Shown piece by piece: positions 46,520 through 57,114 of a stretch of DNA of 64,000 bases. The stretch comes from Deltaproteobacteria bacterium (GTDB lineage: Bacteria > Desulfobacterota > Desulfobacteria > Desulfobacterales > SpSt-501). Each line of letters starts with the position of its first letter. Positions within the stretch are counted from its first letter, which is position 1. Both the position numbers and the translations under genes were made by a program. The stretch covers positions 107,054-171,053 of the forward strand of contig JACRCN010000004.1 in assembly GCA_016219005.1 (NCBI GenBank), read 5' to 3'. Under the pieces are notes generated by a model, which saw nothing but the letters and a program-made list of their open reading frames with translations, was not told the DNA's origin and did not search any database.

Positions 46520-46879
46520 TCAGAAGCTCAGCACGGTGCTGCTGCAGGCCAGATCGATCATCTCGTCCCCCTTGGCCATGCGCGCGCCCTTGACGAGGTC
46601 GGCCTCGGTGACTTGGCGCGTGACGGCGCACGGCGTACACACGAGCAGAGGCACGTCGTACTCCTGCAGAAAGGTCAGGTGGTCGTCGGCCGAGTCTCCG
46701 GTGGCAGCCCGCATGTGCTGGATGACGCCGCGCTTGGCGAGGTAGACGGCCTCGTCCAGCAGGAAGACGACTACCTGCTTGCCCTTCTTCTTGGCCACCA
46801 TGGCGAAGAACAGGGCGCGGGTGGCGCGGTTGGGGTTGTCGGTGCCGCAGGAAAGGGTGACCAGGATACTGTCGCTCAT
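46520..46879 (-). CDS. DsrE-family protein
   Basis: ILVTLSCGTDNPNRATRALFFAMVAKKKGKQVVVFLLDEAVYLAK. Confidence 0.8.
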   Translation of the reverse strand: MSDSILVTLSCGTDNPNRATRALFFAMVAKKKGKQVVVFLLDEAVYLAKRGVIQHMRAATGDSADDHLTFLQEYDVPLLVCTPCAVTRQVTEADLVKGARMAKGDEMIDLACSSTVLSF

Positions 46880-47297
46880 GACGTGCTTCTCCTTCTGTTG
46901 GGGGTCTTCAAGGCAAGCCGGTCTTTCGGCCTGTCATCTGAGCAGAAAAAGAATGGCCGCGCAAGGACAAAATAGGGGGCTTGGATCGATCCCGGGTCGA
47001 TAGCGGCAGGATGCCGCTTCAACGATATAGGGCATCCGATCCGCACATCCTTGATCTTTGCAGGAAGGCGTCACAGGAACTGATGCAGCTTCTGCCAGGA
47101 AGCCTTACTGTCCTTGCGGCGGCGTGTTCGGCGACCCCGGCGCTTATGCGATAGCCCCCGAACCAGGTCTGGCTGACATGCAGGCCGGTCCGGTCAAGCT
47201 CCGAACCGGCAACCCGCCGGCGACGATCGAGCCCATCGCGGGTCACTTCTGAAGTGGCATGCCCCCTGATCATTTCACTTCTCGTCGGCTGCGAACC

Positions 47298-49343
47298 TCA
47301 CACGGCGAGAGATGTCTTCAGGCCGACGCGCTTCTTTTGCAGATAATACACGAAAGCAAAGCCTGCCAGGCCCAGGAAGTCGCTGATGATTTCGGGCCAC
47401 ACCAAACCGACGGCAACAGCGATGAGAATGATTCGCTCATACCAGGTGTCGTCGTCGATAAAAAATCCCTGCATGCCGCCCGCCAGGGCGTACATGCCGA
47501 GGGAAGCGGTAATGAAAATCCAGACCGCCTCGAAAACGCCGAGGATGCCGGGGGCAAGCCCGATCAGGAGCATCTGCGGTGCCGTGATGAACATGTAGGG
47601 CAGCAGGAAGGTGCGCATGTCGAGCTTGAAGGACTCGAGGCCGGTCTTGAAGGGGTCGGCCCCGGCGATGCCGGCCGCCGCATACGCCGCCAGACACACC
47701 GGTGGGGTCCCGTCCGCCAGGATGCCGAAATAAAACACAAAGAGATGCGCGGCGATCAGGGGCGTGTCGGGTTTCATGGCGATCAGGGCCGGCGCCATGA
47801 TGGTCGCCATGATGACGTAGTTGGGGGTCGTGGGGACCCCCATGCCCAGGATCAGGCAGGCCACCATCGTGAGGAGCATGGCGAGGTAGACGTTGCCGAA
47901 CGACAGCTCCACGAGGATGTTGGTCATGTTGAGCCCTGCGCCCGTAAGGCTCACCATCCCCACCACCATGCCGGCGCAGGCGCAGGTCACACCGATGGCC
48001 GACATGGATTTGGCGGCGTTGAACATGGCATCGATCATCTTGCTCAGGCTGTCCTTGAGCGGCTCCCAGGACTGGGTCTGCGAACGGGCTTCAATCTTCG
48101 GTCCCGGCTGGATCATGCCCATGCTGATCATCGCTCCCCGGATGATGAAAATGGTTGCGGCGACCCCGATCGCCATGGCCGCCGACGTGAGCGGGGTTAG
48201 CCGCGCGATGACCAGCGCGTAAAGGAGCACGAAAATGGGCACGAGAAAGTGCAGCCCGCTCGCCAGGGTGGGGATGAACTTTGGCAGCTGCGCCCGCGGT
48301 ACCCCTTTGAAGCCGTATTTGACGGACAGCAGGTGCACGGCGCCCAGCAGGGCGAGCTGGTCGATTACAGCCGGCAGCGCCGCGGCGACGCAGACCTCCA
48401 GGTAAGGGATGCCCAGGAACTCGGCCATGACAAAGGCGGCCGCTCCCATGACGGGGGGCATGAGCTGGCCGTTGCCGCCGGCGGCCGTGTCGATGCCGCC
48501 GGCAAGCTCGGGCTTGAAGCCCACCTTTTTCATGAGGGGGATGGTGAGGGTCCCGATGGTGGCGGTGTTGGCCACCCCGCTGCCGGAGATGGTGCCCATG
48601 AAGGCGCTCGCCACCACCGATACCTTGGCCGGCCCGCCCTTGGTGTGGCCCACGAGGGACATGGCCAACTTCATCAGATACTCCCCGGCGCCGGTCCTCT
48701 CGAAAATAGCCCCGAAGAGCACGAAGGCAAACACGAAGGTGGAGGACACCCACAGCGGAATCCCGAAGATGCCCTCCCCGGTCAGGTAGAGGTGATCGAC
48801 GATGCGGCGGAACGAGTAGCCGCGGTGGGCGAGGACCCCCGGCATGTAGGGGCCGAAGAGGCCGTACAAAATGAATATGCCGGTGATGATCACCAGGGGC
48901 AGCCCTACGGCCCGGCGCGAGGCTTCCAGGATCAGGGCAATGGTCAGGATTCCCATCGCGAGGTCCACGGACGTCGGGTCGCCGATCCGTTGGACCAACT
49001 GTTCATAAAATACCGTCACATAGATGACGACCCCTCCTGCCACGGCCGCCAGGAGGAAGTCGAATAACGGAATGGTCTTGCGTTTCGACTTCTTCGACAG
49101 CGGGTAAAAAAGAAAGCACAGGGTAATGGCAAATGTCAGGTGCACGGAGCGCTGGAGGGTGGCGGTCAACACTCCGAAAAAGGCGGTGTAAATCTGGAAA
49201 CAGGAAAAGGCTATGGCAATCAGGAAGGTGATCTTGAAGGGAATGCCGGAAAGCCGCCGCTCCCCGAACTCTTGTTTCTCCATCATCTCTTCGGCTTTTT
49301 TCACCAGAGCTTCGTCGCGAACGATCGTCTCTTCCATTTCCAT
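47298..49343 (-). CDS. TRAP transporter fused 4TM/12TM permease
   Basis: GSGVANTATIGTLTIPLMKKVGFKPELAGGIDTAAGGNGQLMPPVMGAAAF motif. Confidence 0.93.
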   Translation of the reverse strand: MEMEETIVRDEALVKKAEEMMEKQEFGERRLSGIPFKITFLIAIAFSCFQIYTAFFGVLTATLQRSVHLTFAITLCFLFYPLSKKSKRKTIPLFDFLLAAVAGGVVIYVTVFYEQLVQRIGDPTSVDLAMGILTIALILEASRRAVGLPLVIITGIFILYGLFGPYMPGVLAHRGYSFRRIVDHLYLTGEGIFGIPLWVSSTFVFAFVLFGAIFERTGAGEYLMKLAMSLVGHTKGGPAKVSVVASAFMGTISGSGVANTATIGTLTIPLMKKVGFKPELAGGIDTAAGGNGQLMPPVMGAAAFVMAEFLGIPYLEVCVAAALPAVIDQLALLGAVHLLSVKYGFKGVPRAQLPKFIPTLASGLHFLVPIFVLLYALVIARLTPLTSAAMAIGVAATIFIIRGAMISMGMIQPGPKIEARSQTQSWEPLKDSLSKMIDAMFNAAKSMSAIGVTCACAGMVVGMVSLTGAGLNMTNILVELSFGNVYLAMLLTMVACLILGMGVPTTPNYVIMATIMAPALIAMKPDTPLIAAHLFVFYFGILADGTPPVCLAAYAAAGIAGADPFKTGLESFKLDMRTFLLPYMFITAPQMLLIGLAPGILGVFEAVWIFITASLGMYALAGGMQGFFIDDDTWYERIILIAVAVGLVWPEIISDFLGLAGFAFVYYLQKKRVGLKTSLAV

Positions 49344-49351
49344 CCCGTCCT

Positions 49352-49840
49352 TCAGTTGTACCCCAAGCGCATCGGGAGATAGGGATATCCGCGCACGGCA
49401 ACCGTGACAACGTCTCCCGATTCGATCAGGTTGTTCAGATCCAGCGTGGTATCCCCGAAGCGCAGACACGCCTGATTGATCGGTGAAATATAAAAGCTGA
49501 ACCGGGAGAGCCGCTCTCCGCCCGCCGCCACCATCCATTTTCCGTCGGCGCTCTTGCCTGTCACCTGCAGGGGCAGCCCCGCGCCATAGGATGGAAAGCG
49601 GGTCTCCACGACCCGCAGCCACCCGTCCGTTTCAACGGCGAAACGCCCCTCGACGGGGATCTTCTCTATGGAATGAATATAGGAAAACGTGAACACATCC
49701 CCGGCTGCAGCCCGTGCCCGCCATAAGACTTCCCCCCGCTGCCTGCTCGCCACTTCGAGCGTCTGCACCGGGATGAACATCAGGCCGACCATGGCCGACC
49801 CCGCCAAGATCGCCCCGAGTATTACCTTCCTGGAAAGCAT
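49352..49840 (-). CDS. DUF1850 protein
   Basis: FTFSYIHSIEKIPVEGRFAVE, between TAXI receptor and TRAP permease. Confidence 0.85.
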   Translation of the reverse strand: MLSRKVILGAILAGSAMVGLMFIPVQTLEVASRQRGEVLWRARAAAGDVFTFSYIHSIEKIPVEGRFAVETDGWLRVVETRFPSYGAGLPLQVTGKSADGKWMVAAGGERLSRFSFYISPINQACLRFGDTTLDLNNLIESGDVVTVAVRGYPYLPMRLGYN

Positions 49841-49907
49841 AACATGGCTGCCCCGCCGATTGAGCCTGGCGGGGCAGCCTTCACTCCTGCTGGGTGACGG
49901 CCAGTGA

Positions 49908-50879
49908 CTATTTCATGATGCCCTTTTCCTTGAAGAACTTCTCAGCGCCCGGGTGCAGCGGGATCGACATGCCGGTGAGTGCTGTTGCGAGCGTCAGCTC
50001 CTTGCCCTTTGCGTGGGCCCGTTCGATGTCCTTCAAGTTGTCGAAAATGGCCTTGGTGATCTGGTAGGCCATGGCCTCCTCCATTTCTGCCCGGGCCACC
50101 AGGATCGCCATCACCGCCACCGTGGGCACATCCTCGTCGACTCCCTTGTAGGCCCCCTTGGGGACTACGGCCTTGGTGAAGAAGGGGTATTTCTTCATCA
50201 GCGCATCGCGGTTCGAGCCGTCGATGGGAACGATGACCGAATCCACGGTCATGGCGGTGTCGGCCAGGCCGGCCGCGCCCACACCGACGGAGTAAAACGC
50301 CGCGTCGATGCGGCCGTCCTTCAGGTAGTCCGATGACTCCGTGGCCGTCAGACGCTCGACCTTGCTGAAATCCTCGAACTTCATGCCGTACATCTCCAGG
50401 ATCTGCATGGCGTTCTGCTCGGTGCCGCTGCCAAGGGGGCCGACGCAGACGCGCTTGCCCTTCAGGTCCTTAACGGAGGCGATTTTGGCATCTTTGCGGG
50501 CCTGGATCTGGCAATGCTCCTGGTAGAGCGAGGTGATGCCGCGGATGTTCGCGACAGGCTTTTCGAACATCGGTTTGACGCCCTGCAAGGCATAGAAGGA
50601 AATGTCGTTCTGCAGAATGGCCATGTCCGCATCGCCGGAGGCGATCAGCTTGGCGTTGGCCACCGAAGCGCCCGAGGACTCCACGGTGATCTTGATATCG
50701 GGCAGGTTCTTGTGGGCTATGCTGGAGATCGCCCCCGCCAGCGGGTAATACACGCCCACCACCCACCCCGAGGCGATGGAAACGAATTTCTTCGCGGCGT
50801 GGGACAGATTCATGCCCTGCGGCGACAGAACCAGGGCCAACGACAACACCAGCAGACCGATCAGCAGCTTTTTCCTCAT
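49908..50879 (-). CDS. TAXI-family TRAP transporter substrate-binding protein
   Basis: Signal peptide; FVSIASGWVVGVYYPLAGAISSIAHK, LKGKRVCVGPLGSGTEQNAMQIL. Confidence 0.93.
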   Translation of the reverse strand: MRKKLLIGLLVLSLALVLSPQGMNLSHAAKKFVSIASGWVVGVYYPLAGAISSIAHKNLPDIKITVESSGASVANAKLIASGDADMAILQNDISFYALQGVKPMFEKPVANIRGITSLYQEHCQIQARKDAKIASVKDLKGKRVCVGPLGSGTEQNAMQILEMYGMKFEDFSKVERLTATESSDYLKDGRIDAAFYSVGVGAAGLADTAMTVDSVIVPIDGSNRDALMKKYPFFTKAVVPKGAYKGVDEDVPTVAVMAILVARAEMEEAMAYQITKAIFDNLKDIERAHAKGKELTLATALTGMSIPLHPGAEKFFKEKGIMK

Positions 50880-51229
50880 GATTCCCTCCTTGTGGTTAGT
50901 CGAACACGGTTCTTCCTGAGGCCGACTGCGCCCTGCCTGATGAAAGGCGCATTGCGGTGCTTCTCCGGGGGGCGCGACTCTCGCTGCGACTCCCCGGCCA
51001 CTGACCCGGATGGAAGCGTTCGGTCGTTTCTGCGGGCAGGCATGTTCCGGTCGAACGCGCACAGAAAAGCAACTATGGGGTTCGTGTTAAAGGTTAAGGT
51101 GGAGATGACAAGAGCGTTTTGTTGAGAAAAAAATCTATACCGGGAAGACCCTCTGGTGTCAATCGCTAACTGAGCAACGAGGCGCCTGCGGCCGATTCTT
51201 CAAGGGCATGACAACCGGGTCCGGCCGGC

Positions 51230-51664
51230 CTATTTCAGCAGAAGTTCGGAGATTTTTTGGGTGAGGGCGGCGATGGAAAAGGGTTTCTGAATGAAGCCGC
51301 AGCCGCCGGGGGCGAGCAGCTCCTGGGTCTGGAGGTCGGGGCCGTAGCCGCTGGTCAGCAGGACCTTGACGTTCGGCTTCAGCTTTCGCAGTTCCTCGAA
51401 GACGACTCCGCCGGACATGCCGGGCATGTGCACGTCCAGGATCACTAGGACAACCTGGTCTGGGTGACGGGCAAATAGCGCGATGGCATCCCGGCCGTTT
51501 TCGGCTTTCAGGACAGCGTAGTGCAGTTTTTCGAGCATCCGTGCGCCCACTTCCAGGACCACGTCCTCGTCATCCACCAGCAGAATGGTGCTGCCGCCGG
51601 CTGACTGGGTGTCATCGTGCTGCATCCGCGTTTCCTCTGGTTTGACGACTTCGCAAAAAAACAA
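51230..51664 (-). CDS. Stand-alone response regulator receiver
   Basis: ILLVDDEDVVLEVGARMLEKL...VILDVHMPGMSGG...KPFS. Confidence 0.9.
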   Translation of the reverse strand: MFFCEVVKPEETRMQHDDTQSAGGSTILLVDDEDVVLEVGARMLEKLHYAVLKAENGRDAIALFARHPDQVVLVILDVHMPGMSGGVVFEELRKLKPNVKVLLTSGYGPDLQTQELLAPGGCGFIQKPFSIAALTQKISELLLK

Positions 51665-51717
51665 CTTCGGTGTTGCGCTTCATCCTGTTCAGTTGGCAAG
51701 CGGTTTCATCTGCCGAC

Positions 51718-52167
51718 TCACTCCACTCCGATCTTGAAAACCGCTTTCTTGACCGGGCTCGGGGTCCCGACGGCGATCCCGGGCATGTGCCCGTCCTCGG
51801 GGAAGAGCAGCATAAAGGTGCCGGCGGTCAAGGTCAGAAAGTCCCCGTCGCCCGCAAGCGGCATGAAATCCCTGCCCGCCTCATACGCCCCGGGCGTGAG
51901 GCGGCTCACGTGGCTGTAGCCGATCTGCTCGGTGCCTTGGACGACCACTTGCAGGTCGATGTAGCGGCGATGGGCTTCCCAGGTCCCCTGGGGCTTCGGC
52001 TTGGTTTCATACTGGCTGAGCATCACATAAAGCATGTCGCCGTCGATGTCGTGCCGGCCGGGGGAAAGTGAGGCCAGATCGGTCCGGCGCAGATAGTCGA
52101 ACGCGCGCTTGATCCGCTGGCCGAGATGCTCATAGAGATGCGTATTGGATATCCGGTCGATGATCAT
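51718..52167 (-). CDS. YhcH/YjgK/YiaL-family protein
   Basis: TWEAHRRYIDLQVVVQGTEQIGY...LLFPEDGHMPGIA. Confidence 0.88.
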   Translation of the reverse strand: MIIDRISNTHLYEHLGQRIKRAFDYLRRTDLASLSPGRHDIDGDMLYVMLSQYETKPKPQGTWEAHRRYIDLQVVVQGTEQIGYSHVSRLTPGAYEAGRDFMPLAGDGDFLTLTAGTFMLLFPEDGHMPGIAVGTPSPVKKAVFKIGVE

Positions 52168-52384
52168 GTCTTAATGCTCTCCTTTCATTTCCTCGGGGTG
52201 GATATCATCGCCATTCGATGAAGGTGTAATAGCCTCTCTGTCATGGCGCCGCAACTGCGGGCGGAACCTTTTCTTTCGGCAGCAGTCCGCAGCCAAAATG
52301 AAGAAGGCCTGTCCGTCACCCGGTTGAAGAACCGTCGAAAAAGCTATATGAGGATTCCATGACAGGAAATCAGGAGGAGGTGTC

Positions 52385-53497
52385 ATGAAAACCTACCCCA
52401 TCCCGATGGTGCCCGGGCCCGTGAAGGCTCACCCGGCCGTGCTGGAGGCCTATCGCGTCGACTACGGCTCCGCCGACCTCGAAAAAGAGTATGTGGAGCT
52501 TTACACCCAAACCGAGACAAACCTCAAGGCTATCCTCAAAACTAAAAACTCAGTGGTCATCTTCCTGGGCGAGGGCATGATGGCGCTCTGGGGTGCCCTT
52601 AAAAGCTGCCTTGTACCCGGCGACCGGGTGCTGGCAATCGGCACCGGCGTCTACGGCTACGGTATCGGGGATATGGCCGCCGCCGTGGGCGCCGAGGTGC
52701 GCTCGCTGGGCCTGCCGTACAACGAGACCCTGTCGGATCTTTCCGAAGTTCAAAAGGCCATTGCCGGGTTCAAACCCAAGATGATCACGGTCGTGCACTG
52801 CGAAACGCCCTCCGGCACCCTCAACCCCATCGACGGCCTGGGCCGGCTGAAACAGGAGATGGGGGTGCCCCTGCTTTACGTGGACGCGGTGTCGAGCATC
52901 GGGGGAGCGCCCGTGTTGCCGGACGAGTGGCACATAGACCTGTGCCTGGGAGGCGCCCAGAAGTGCCTTTCGGCGCTGCCGGACACCTGTTTTTTGTCGG
53001 TGAGCCCCAAGGCTTGGGAGATCGTCGACCGGGTGAGCTACGTGGGCTATGATGCCGTCAAGCCCTTCAAGACGGCGGTGGAGAACCACTACTTCCCCTA
53101 TACGCCGGCCTGGCAGGCCACGGCCGGCCTCAACGCCGGGGCCGAGGCCATTTTGAAGGAAGGACTGGAGACCTGCTTCAAGCGCCATGCCGACGTGGCG
53201 GCTTACTGCCGCGAACGGCTGGTCGAAATAGGCTACAGCTTGTATCCCGCGCCCGGCTCGGTGGCCTCGCCCACCGTCACCGCCGTAACCGTCCCCGATG
53301 CGGTCACCTGGACGGAATTCGACCGGCGGCTGCGCCGGCATGGACTCGTAGCCGGCGGCAGCTACGGCCCGATCGCGGGCAAGGTGTTTCGCCTGGGCCA
53401 CATGGGCACCCAGGCCGACATGGGATTGGTCCGGCAGGCTCTCGATGTGCTCGAGAGGGAAATCAAAAGCCTCGGAAAACAAGGAGACAGAAAATGA
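52385..53497 (+). CDS. Class V aminotransferase (alanine-glyoxylate/serine-pyruvate type)
   Basis: VPGPVKAHPAVLEA, CETPSGTLNPID, YVDAVSSIGGAP, LGGAQKCLSALPD. Confidence 0.9.
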   Translation: MKTYPIPMVPGPVKAHPAVLEAYRVDYGSADLEKEYVELYTQTETNLKAILKTKNSVVIFLGEGMMALWGALKSCLVPGDRVLAIGTGVYGYGIGDMAAAVGAEVRSLGLPYNETLSDLSEVQKAIAGFKPKMITVVHCETPSGTLNPIDGLGRLKQEMGVPLLYVDAVSSIGGAPVLPDEWHIDLCLGGAQKCLSALPDTCFLSVSPKAWEIVDRVSYVGYDAVKPFKTAVENHYFPYTPAWQATAGLNAGAEAILKEGLETCFKRHADVAAYCRERLVEIGYSLYPAPGSVASPTVTAVTVPDAVTWTEFDRRLRRHGLVAGGSYGPIAGKVFRLGHMGTQADMGLVRQALDVLEREIKSLGKQGDRK

Positions 53498-53937
53498 ACC
53501 CGGAGTATGAAAAGACCATTGAGCGGGTGCACCAGATGTTTCGGACGTGCCCGGATCCGAGCGCAAAGGAAAAGGGCGAAGGCTGGTCGGTGAAGGAGAT
53601 CCTGGGGCACTTGGTGGACTCGGTGAGCAACAACTACCAGCGGCTGATACGGTACATCCCGAACGGCAATCTCGGCTTTCCGCCCTACGACCAGGAGCAG
53701 AACGTGAGGAGGGCCAACTACCAGGACTTCGATTTCGATCAGCTGCTTGCGCTCTGGTACAGCTACAACAAGCTGCTGCTGCACATGCTTGCCGGTGTCC
53801 CCGAAGGGGACATGGGTTCAACCACCAGTGTCGGCGATAAACCGCCCGTGGCGCTGCGGCAGTCGATCCCGGATTATTTCGCGCACATGGAAAACCATGA
53901 ACGCCAGGCGCGCAGGGCCATGGCTTCTAGAGGTTGA
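53494..53937 (+). CDS. DinB-family protein
   Basis: WSVKEILGHLVDSVSNNYQRLIRY...DYFAHMENHERQ, 4-bp overlap with upstream gene. Confidence 0.8.
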   Translation: MNPEYEKTIERVHQMFRTCPDPSAKEKGEGWSVKEILGHLVDSVSNNYQRLIRYIPNGNLGFPPYDQEQNVRRANYQDFDFDQLLALWYSYNKLLLHMLAGVPEGDMGSTTSVGDKPPVALRQSIPDYFAHMENHERQARRAMASRG

Positions 53938-53998
53938 AGCGGGCCTCTCTCGATCCGGATTTTTTAAAGAAAGACTTGTAGAAATATCGGCTTCCGTT

Positions 53999-54952
53999 TC
54001 AGGCGGCAAACACCATGCGGGTCCCCGACATGTTCAGCAGGAACTTCTCCGGCATCTCGCGCTCGATGTGCATGGAGGCCTTGCGGCCGGTGCAGTGGGT
54101 GGGCACGAGGTAGCGCGGGTTGAACGCCTTGAGGGCCTCGGTCGTCCGGCCGATGATGGGTTCGAAGTCCGCACCCGTGAGGTGAAAGCCGCCCATCACC
54201 GCGAACACCGGGTCGACCCCGGTGACTTGCCGGGCATAGGTGACCGTGTTCACGATCCCGGAATGGGCGCAGCCGGAGAGCACCACCAGCCCCCGGCCTT
54301 TGACATGGGCGACGATGGCCGAATCGTCTTCGACGGGATCGAATTTTTCCATGCCCCCTTCCTCGTAGCGTGCCTTCAGCATTCCTTTCTCGAATTCGGT
54401 TCGTTTTGGAACTTCCCCCAGGAAGAGCAAAGTATCGCCCAGGAAGGAGCGAGGAGTCCGCGACGGCACGACCCGAACCCCCGCCTTTTCAAGCCGATCA
54501 CGGTCGGGGGACGGCAATCGCAGCCTGCGCTCCTCGGAGAGCTTGAGGTAGCGTGAGCCGCGGAAGGCGGCCGGGTGCAGCAGCAGTTCGATGCCTTTGC
54601 CGTGCAGGCTTTCCACGAAGGCCGGAAGCCCGCCGTGGTGATCCATGTGCCCGTGGGAGAGAACCATGGCTTCGATACCCGCCAGGTCCACTCCCAGGGT
54701 GCGCGCGTTTTGAAGAGCCCCCGTTTCGGAAAATCCGAAATCAAAGAGCGCCTTCCGGGTTTGCCCCCCCGCCGTGAGGCTGACCACGGCTGAAAATCCG
54801 TGTTCCGCCAGGATGCTCACACGGCTGCCGCGGGCATCTTCCGGCTCCGCCCGCTGCACGATGGCCGTGCCGTCGTGGGCCGCAATGTCGATGAAGTTGT
54901 CCTGCAGGGTCAGGATCTCCACTTTGTCGACTTCTTTCAGGTGTACGTCCAT
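53999..54952 (-). CDS. MBL-fold metallohydrolase
   Basis: LSHGHMDHHGGLPAF, LSGCAHSGIVN, VMGGFHLTGA. Confidence 0.88.
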   Translation of the reverse strand: MDVHLKEVDKVEILTLQDNFIDIAAHDGTAIVQRAEPEDARGSRVSILAEHGFSAVVSLTAGGQTRKALFDFGFSETGALQNARTLGVDLAGIEAMVLSHGHMDHHGGLPAFVESLHGKGIELLLHPAAFRGSRYLKLSEERRLRLPSPDRDRLEKAGVRVVPSRTPRSFLGDTLLFLGEVPKRTEFEKGMLKARYEEGGMEKFDPVEDDSAIVAHVKGRGLVVLSGCAHSGIVNTVTYARQVTGVDPVFAVMGGFHLTGADFEPIIGRTTEALKAFNPRYLVPTHCTGRKASMHIEREMPEKFLLNMSGTRMVFAA

Positions 54953-55018
54953 CTCTGCCTCCTACAAGAAAATTTCCCCGTTCCCTTTGATATCAAGGAG
55001 GGGAAAAAATCAACCCTT

Positions 55019-55696
55019 TCATTTCAGCCAGGCTACAGTTCTTTGCAGGATTCTTTCGTACACCGACTCTTCGGAGCTCTTGAACGATTTCGGCAGGACA
55101 AACGAATGATCGCCGCCTTCGACGACTTCGAGATCCATCGGTGCTTTCAGCCGGCTGAGCACCGATTTCAGAAGAGCGAGGTCGCAGAGAGTGTCCCGGG
55201 TGCCGGCGAAAAAAAGCATGGGGACGTCGATGCGGTAGAGATGGGCGTCGCGCAGCTGCTCCTTCCTGCCGGCGGGGTGCAGGGGATAGCCGAGAAAGAC
55301 GAGCGCCTTCGGGGATATCAGGCCATCGGCCGTCATCTGGGAGGCGATGCGGCCGCCCATGGATTTGCCGGCGGCGACGATGCTCGGAGTGCCGAACTGC
55401 GGGTGGTTTTTGGCGAATTCGAAAGCAGCCTGCCATGTCCGGATCAGCTTCTCTTGGGGGTCCGGCGCCTTCGCACCCTTCTCCTTGTACGGGAAGTTGA
55501 AGCGCAGGCCGAGATAGCCCGCGCGGCAAAGGCCCGTGCTGAAATGAACCAGGAGCGGAGTGTGCATGTCGTTTCCGGCGCCGTGGGCGACGATCACGGC
55601 TGCGGTGCGGCCGGACTCGAACCCCTGGGGGACGTCAAGCACCCCGGAAACACCTTCATCCGCCGACACGGGGATGGTGACATCGATGGATTTCAT
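55019..55696 (-). CDS. Alpha/beta hydrolase (dienelactone-hydrolase-like)
   Basis: VIVAHGAGNDMHTPL, AAGKSMGGRIAS, VEGGDHSF. Confidence 0.85.
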   Translation of the reverse strand: MKSIDVTIPVSADEGVSGVLDVPQGFESGRTAAVIVAHGAGNDMHTPLLVHFSTGLCRAGYLGLRFNFPYKEKGAKAPDPQEKLIRTWQAAFEFAKNHPQFGTPSIVAAGKSMGGRIASQMTADGLISPKALVFLGYPLHPAGRKEQLRDAHLYRIDVPMLFFAGTRDTLCDLALLKSVLSRLKAPMDLEVVEGGDHSFVLPKSFKSSEESVYERILQRTVAWLK

Positions 55697-55798
55697 ACCC
55701 GCAACGGATAATCTATTGAATGGCCAGGTTCAATAAAGAGTTCAACGGCCCACGCGAACTCAGTCCACCCGGGTTTTTTTCTCGGGTTGCGGTGTTCC

Positions 55799-56188
55799 TC
55801 ACACGGGGCAGTAGGAAAAGGCGGCTTGGGTTCGCGTCACCGTCAGCTTCCATGTGGATCGCACCCGGCAATCGGTAATGCCGTTGACCTCCAATCGTAC
55901 GTGCTCGGGAAGTTGAGCGGAAAGCTTTTCGATGACACCCCATACTTGCTCCCTTGAACACTGCCACAGGTCGACCACGACCGTGTCCGCGGTGAGCGGT
56001 CGGGTCAGGATTCTCACCGTGTACAACCCCCGGAGCTCGGGTAAATTCAATTCTCGCAGTACCGTCGTGTAAAGCTCGGATTCCCGGTGGTCGCGAATAT
56101 GCATAAACAGAAACGGAAGAGCAAACGGTCCTAATAAACACAGGAATCCTATCGACAGCTTGCCAAGACCTACCAGCAGTTCTACCAT
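55799..56188 (-). CDS. Hypothetical protein with N-terminal TM
   Basis: MVELLVGLGKLSIGFLCLLGPFALPFLFMH; good SD (aaggaggt). Confidence 0.55.
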   Translation of the reverse strand: MVELLVGLGKLSIGFLCLLGPFALPFLFMHIRDHRESELYTTVLRELNLPELRGLYTVRILTRPLTADTVVVDLWQCSREQVWGVIEKLSAQLPEHVRLEVNGITDCRVRSTWKLTVTRTQAAFSYCPV

Positions 56189-56253
56189 TTTGGACCTCCT
56201 TTCGCGGTGTTTCTTTCCATGCGAAGCGATACCTGATGCAGAAATGAGCTTTC

Positions 56254-57114
56254 CTATGATGCCATCAAGCTGGCTTCCCAGCCGATCATTGCCTTTTTTC
56301 GCGCGGGTCCGCCACCATAATTGCCGAATTCGGCCGTCTTGCGCACGACCCGGTGGCATGGGATGACAAAGGAGACCGGGTTCTTGCCGACGGCGTTGCC
56401 CACGGCGCGCACGGCCCTGGGGAAGCCGATGTAAAGCGCGATGTCCTCGTAGCTCACCACGGTTCCGACCGGGATGTGCAGCAGCGCCTCCCAGACCTTG
56501 ATCTGAAAATTAGTTCCTTTCACCAGGATCGGCAAGGGGCTTGACCGCCGCCACTGGGCGGGGTCATAGATGCGCGCAACCAGTGGCCGGGTTTTGGCCG
56601 GGTCCTCGACGATCCGGGCGTTTTTCCACGGCCCGCCGAGTTCGCCCAGCAGCGCTTTCCGGCCGCCGTTGCGCACAAATGACAACCAGCAGATCCCCCG
56701 GTCGGTCCGGGCGATCAGGCATTCGCCGAAGGGGCTGTCGTGAAAACCATAGGTGATAGTGAGCCCCTTGCCATGCGCCTTGAACTCGCCGGGCGTCACC
56801 GCCTCACAGGCCACGAAGAGATCGTGCAGGCGTCCCGGCCCGGACAGGCCGGCATCTAAGGTGGCGTCCAGCAGGCTGGTCGGCTTCGAGAGAAGCTCCT
56901 TGACGTATTCCTTGGTGAGAAACTGCAGGAACCGCTTGGGACTGATGCCGACCCAACTGCTGAACAGGCGTTGGAAGTGAAACTCGCTCAGGCCGACGTG
57001 TTCGGAGATTTCCTTCAAATCGGGCTGCCGGCCGAAGTTTTTTTCGATGTACGCGATGGCCTTTTCGACGCGGTCATAGTCGCGACATGCTTGGGCGAAG
57101 TCATCTGTTTTCAT
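56254..57114 (-). CDS. AraC-HTH plus O6-methylguanine-DNA methyltransferase fusion
   Basis: LKEISEHVGLSEFHFQRLFSSWVGISPKRF HTH and PVSFVIPCHRVVRKTAEFGNYGGG active site. Confidence 0.9.
   Translation of the reverse strand: MKTDDFAQACRDYDRVEKAIAYIEKNFGRQPDLKEISEHVGLSEFHFQRLFSSWVGISPKRFLQFLTKEYVKELLSKPTSLLDATLDAGLSGPGRLHDLFVACEAVTPGEFKAHGKGLTITYGFHDSPFGECLIARTDRGICWLSFVRNGGRKALLGELGGPWKNARIVEDPAKTRPLVARIYDPAQWRRSSPLPILVKGTNFQIKVWEALLHIPVGTVVSYEDIALYIGFPRAVRAVGNAVGKNPVSFVIPCHRVVRKTAEFGNYGGGPARKKAMIGWEASLMAS

Noticed and set aside
47259-49067. Plus-strand ORFs (313 and 272 aa) opposite the TRAP permease
   Set aside because: Antisense shadow ORFs rich in D/G/H.
52550-53821. 423-aa minus-strand ORF opposite aminotransferase/DinB
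   Set aside because: Arg/His-rich shadow ORF without family motifs; sense strand is clearly coding.
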